Of a DNA stretch of 64,000 nt, positions 62,163 through 64,000 are shown piece after piece. A program made the position numbers and the translations under genes. The stretch comes from Chamaelirium japonicum (lineage: Eukaryota > Streptophyta > Magnoliopsida > Liliales > Melanthiaceae), in assembly GCA_947650365.1 (NCBI GenBank), contig OX393550.1, positions 121,522,374 to 121,586,373 of the forward strand, in the 5' to 3' direction. Below the pieces are notes generated by a model. It searched no databases. It had not been told where the DNA came from and was given only the letters and a program-made list of their open reading frames with translations. Position 1 is the stretch's first letter. Each line of letters begins with the position of its first letter.

Positions 62163-62490
62163 TCCCCAGTGAGATCGCCCCCAGTAAGAGCAGCATAAAG
62201 ATTACCAGGTGTCGAGAACCCACTGAAGCTACGTGGACGATTGCAGTCCACGGAAGCCCATCGGAGTCGGTTTGAGACCTCCCAGACTTGAACATTCTAG
62301 AAGATTCCCCTGGCGGCAACAGAACAGCAGCTGCTGTCCCCCACTACTTCTTCAGGCGAGCTAGACGACAAAGAATGTCAGGGGTCCAAGTTCCAAGAAC
62401 TGTCAGAGACTACTGTGGGCTGGAACGTGGGGGCCTAGAAGGTGCCGGAAAGAGCTTCCACACGTCATGCTCCGATAGGTCGCCCATGTC

Positions 62491-62496
62491 AATAAA
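62491..62496 (+). terminator. possible LTR polyadenylation signal
   Basis: An AATAAA hexamer in the 3' part of the LTR, about 200 bp before its end, where an R-region polyadenylation signal could sit. Only the hexamer supports this. No convincing TATA box was identified. Confidence 0.4.
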
Positions 62497-62694
62497 TGCA
62501 CATCCCCAGGCTCCAAAGTACAGGTTCGAAATCCCTTTCCCTACCACTTTGGTATACAACAGCTCGCCGTTGTGCTACCGTGACTGACTTGAGCGTCGGA
62601 GGGTCTGCGCTCCTAAGGGAGCCAGCCGTTCTCACGTTCTCTTTTCTATCTTGCAGGTGGCTCGCAAGGACCGGTGAAAAATCCCCCAAACATC

Positions 62695-62711
62695 TGGCGC
62701 CGTCTGTGGGA
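62695..62711 (+). other. tRNA primer-binding site
   Basis: TGGCGCCGTCTGTGGGA begins 2 bp after the LTR end. The leading TGG pairs with the CCA end of a tRNA, and this type of site is common in plant non-chromovirus Ty3/Gypsy elements. The donor tRNA is not assigned. Confidence 0.88.
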
Positions 62712-62781
62712 TCTATCGACTGGTTCCTGCGAGAACGCCCACAACCACACGGTTAAGAGCCTTGCTTCTCCAGACACCCGG

Positions 62782-64000
62782 ATGGCTCCGGTCACGCGGA
62801 GGCAGAAACGGGTGAAAGCCCACGCCGAGTCTGCACAAAGCGAGCTGCTCGCTGAAGCATCACAACCCCCTGTCCCGCTCAATGGCCATCTCCTTTTGAA
62901 GGTGTTGGCCACTCAGCGGGCCATGGTGGGCGAGAAAGTGCGACTGCGCCAGATTCCGACGACGAGCCGGATCACTGATCTATCCCCCGGGCTCACCCCG
63001 CGGAGGAAAGAGTCAGTGATCCCATCCCAGCGTCCAGGAGTGTCGGCGGGGGTTGTTTCCCCTGTGCGACCTCCCCTTGTCCCAGCATCGCATCAGCCCA
63101 CTATGGCGCCCACATGGCGGGCATCCCAGCAGGAGCCCCCTGTGGAGGACGCAGTGGCGCGCCGGACGAGAGGGACCGCGCTCGAGCGGCCGCAGCAACT
63201 TGGCACCCAGCGCTCCAGCAACAAGTCAACCCTGCCGATGGCCCCTCCTCGCCGACGAAGCCTCGGTGCGGACTCGGGCGAGTTAGAGGACGTCGCCCCC
63301 GAGCACAACCGTAGCAAGGCTGCGAACCGGTTTCGAGGAAGCGTGCATGATTGCTTGGTACCTGCGCAGCTGTCTTTGGGAAATCACCCCGAGCGCTGGC
63401 AGCTACTTAGCACGCCCGTCGACCTCTTAGAAGAGCTCGCTGTCCGGGGAGGGAGCTCGCCCTTCACCAACGAGGTTCATCAGGGAGGTTTCCCTCAGCA
63501 CTGGACCCCACCAAAGTTTGTTTTGTTCAACGGGTCGCAAGACCCCGTGGACCACCTCTTGGCCTACCGAAAGTTGTTATTCTTTCGGGATCAGGACCAC
63601 GTTTTGTGCCGCGCCTTCCCGAGCAGCTTGGTGGGTTTGGCCCTCGACTGGTTTCATAAGTTACCTCCGGGCTCGGTCCCGAACTTCACTGCTCTATCCG
63701 GGCTATTCCTGGAACAGTACCGGTGCAATCGGCGACCTCCGAAGCAGATCGAATCACTGTTCGGTCTTACCAGGGGCGCAAGGGAGACCCTCCGGTGCTT
63801 CTCGATGCAATTCCGGAACGCCTATCTCGCTCTTGAGGACTCAGCAGGGCGAGACCGGACGGCCGTGAGTGCCTTTCGGAGCGCGCTCCCAGAAGGAGGT
63901 GAGCTTCATGACGCGATAGTCATTTTTGATCCCCGCACCATGATCGAGCTCTTTGCCTTGGTCCAACAACACATTAAGCTCGAAGATGTGGTGCTGGATC
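62782..64000 (+). CDS. gag: Gypsy gag polyprotein, 5' part (open at window edge)
   Basis: A frame free of stops from 62617 to the end of the window. The first ATG after the primer-binding site is at 62782, in good context (GGATGG), giving at least 406 residues. Residues 1-230 are Arg/Pro/Ser-rich and variable. A Retrotrans_gag domain starts at about 240: FNGSQDPVDHLLAYRK, then CRAFPSSLVGLALDWFHKLPPGS (Trp290-Phe291), FLEQYRCNRRPP, and an SLFGLTRGARETLRCF section. This protein forms the capsid-like particle in which reverse transcription takes place. No frameshift or stop is visible in the part present, so this copy may be recent. Whether pol is fused in the same frame lies outside the window. 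Confidence 0.88.
   Translation, partial: MAPVTRRQKRVKAHAESAQSELLAEASQPPVPLNGHLLLKVLATQRAMVGEKVRLRQIPTTSRITDLSPGLTPRRKESVIPSQRPGVSAGVVSPVRPPLVPASHQPTMAPTWRASQQEPPVEDAVARRTRGTALERPQQLGTQRSSNKSTLPMAPPRRRSLGADSGELEDVAPEHNRSKAANRFRGSVHDCLVPAQLSLGNHPERWQLLSTPVDLLEELAVRGGSSPFTNEVHQGGFPQHWTPPKFVLFNGSQDPVDHLLAYRKLLFFRDQDHVLCRAFPSSLVGLALDWFHKLPPGSVPNFTALSGLFLEQYRCNRRPPKQIESLFGLTRGARETLRCFSMQFRNAYLALEDSAGRDRTAVSAFRSALPEGGELHDAIVIFDPRTMIELFALVQQHIKLEDVVLD

Larger units (their letters stand above)
61937..62692 (+). repeat. 5' long terminal repeat, 756 bp
   Basis: Starts TGTTGGGGG and ends CCCCCAAACA, a near-perfect short terminal inverted repeat with the canonical TG...CA ends, followed by TC and the primer-binding site. 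The left edge is confirmed by comparison with uninterrupted satellite paralogs at 20660-20690. The partner LTR is not in the window. Several short open frames inside are not credible genes. Confidence 0.85.
61937..64000 (+). mobile_element. Ty3/Gypsy LTR retrotransposon (Tat/Retand-like), 5' part
   Basis: A GC-rich element abutting AT-rich satellite. It shows a 5' LTR (61937-62692), a primer-binding site two bases after it, and a gag frame open to the right edge. Pol and the 3' LTR are outside the window. The five satellite bases before the LTR, GATCG (61932-61936), are the expected target-site duplication but cannot be checked without the other end. Clade assignment rests on the primer-binding site type and gag motifs and is tentative. 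Confidence 0.9.

Noticed and set aside
62089..62319. Short ORFs in the LTR and gag region on either strand (62089-62319, 62288-62587, 62646-62912, 63013-63317, 63518-63868)
   Set aside because: They lie in the noncoding LTR or in frames other than the long open gag frame. The 63518-63868 frame is a shift of the gag domain and shows none of its motifs.
62695..62711. Assigning a specific tRNA to the primer-binding site
   Set aside because: The first seven bases resemble sites for several tRNAs and the remainder does not let me name one safely without a tRNA set to compare.

Overview
The window is a flowering-plant genomic region, probably eudicot, made almost entirely of one AT-rich minisatellite and interrupted by two retrotransposons. 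The plant assignment rests on the LINE and on the LTR element. The LINE has a DUF4283 + CCHC-knuckle ORF1 and an ORF2 with endonuclease, reverse transcriptase, zf-RVT and a C-terminal RNase H, which is the plant L1 layout. The LTR element has a Tat/Retand-like Ty3/Gypsy gag. No host gene, tRNA, rRNA, CRISPR or telomere repeat was seen, and the species cannot be named from the sequence.

Layout: positions 1-25354 and 32365-61936 are satellite. The 23-bp monomer is the 17-base ATCCATTCTAATTCATT followed by the 6-base palindromic core CGTACG. The array is not head-to-tail throughout. By my reading it switches strand about 43 times, giving 44 blocks of about 80 bp to 5.3 kb. Many switch points recur with the same junction sequence in several places, so inverted junctions have been copied inside larger segmental duplications. 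A higher-order unit of about 1.22 kb (called HOR-1 here) is present in four equal-length plus-strand copies, one near-complete inverted copy and several fragments. There are also clear local tandem duplications (1,102 bp, 1,591-bp spacing, 429 bp) and perfect palindromes of 28, 48 and 86 bp centred on strand switches.

25355-32364 is a near full-length L1-type LINE on the + strand. It is bounded by a perfect 18-bp target-site duplication in the satellite and ends in a poly(A) run. ORF1 and ORF2 overlap as ATGA. ORF2 is open through endonuclease, RT and zf-RVT, then meets one in-frame TAG; the RNase H domain continues in the same frame and has no ATG of its own before its catalytic residues. 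The element therefore looks young and inactivated by very few changes.

61937-64000 is the 5' part of a GC-rich Ty3/Gypsy LTR retrotransposon: a 756-bp 5' LTR with TG...CA ends and a short terminal inverted repeat, a primer-binding site 2 bp downstream, and a gag reading frame open to the window edge. It inserted into a HOR-1 fragment whose uninterrupted paralogs are still present in the window. Most short open frames in the satellite and LTR are not genes.
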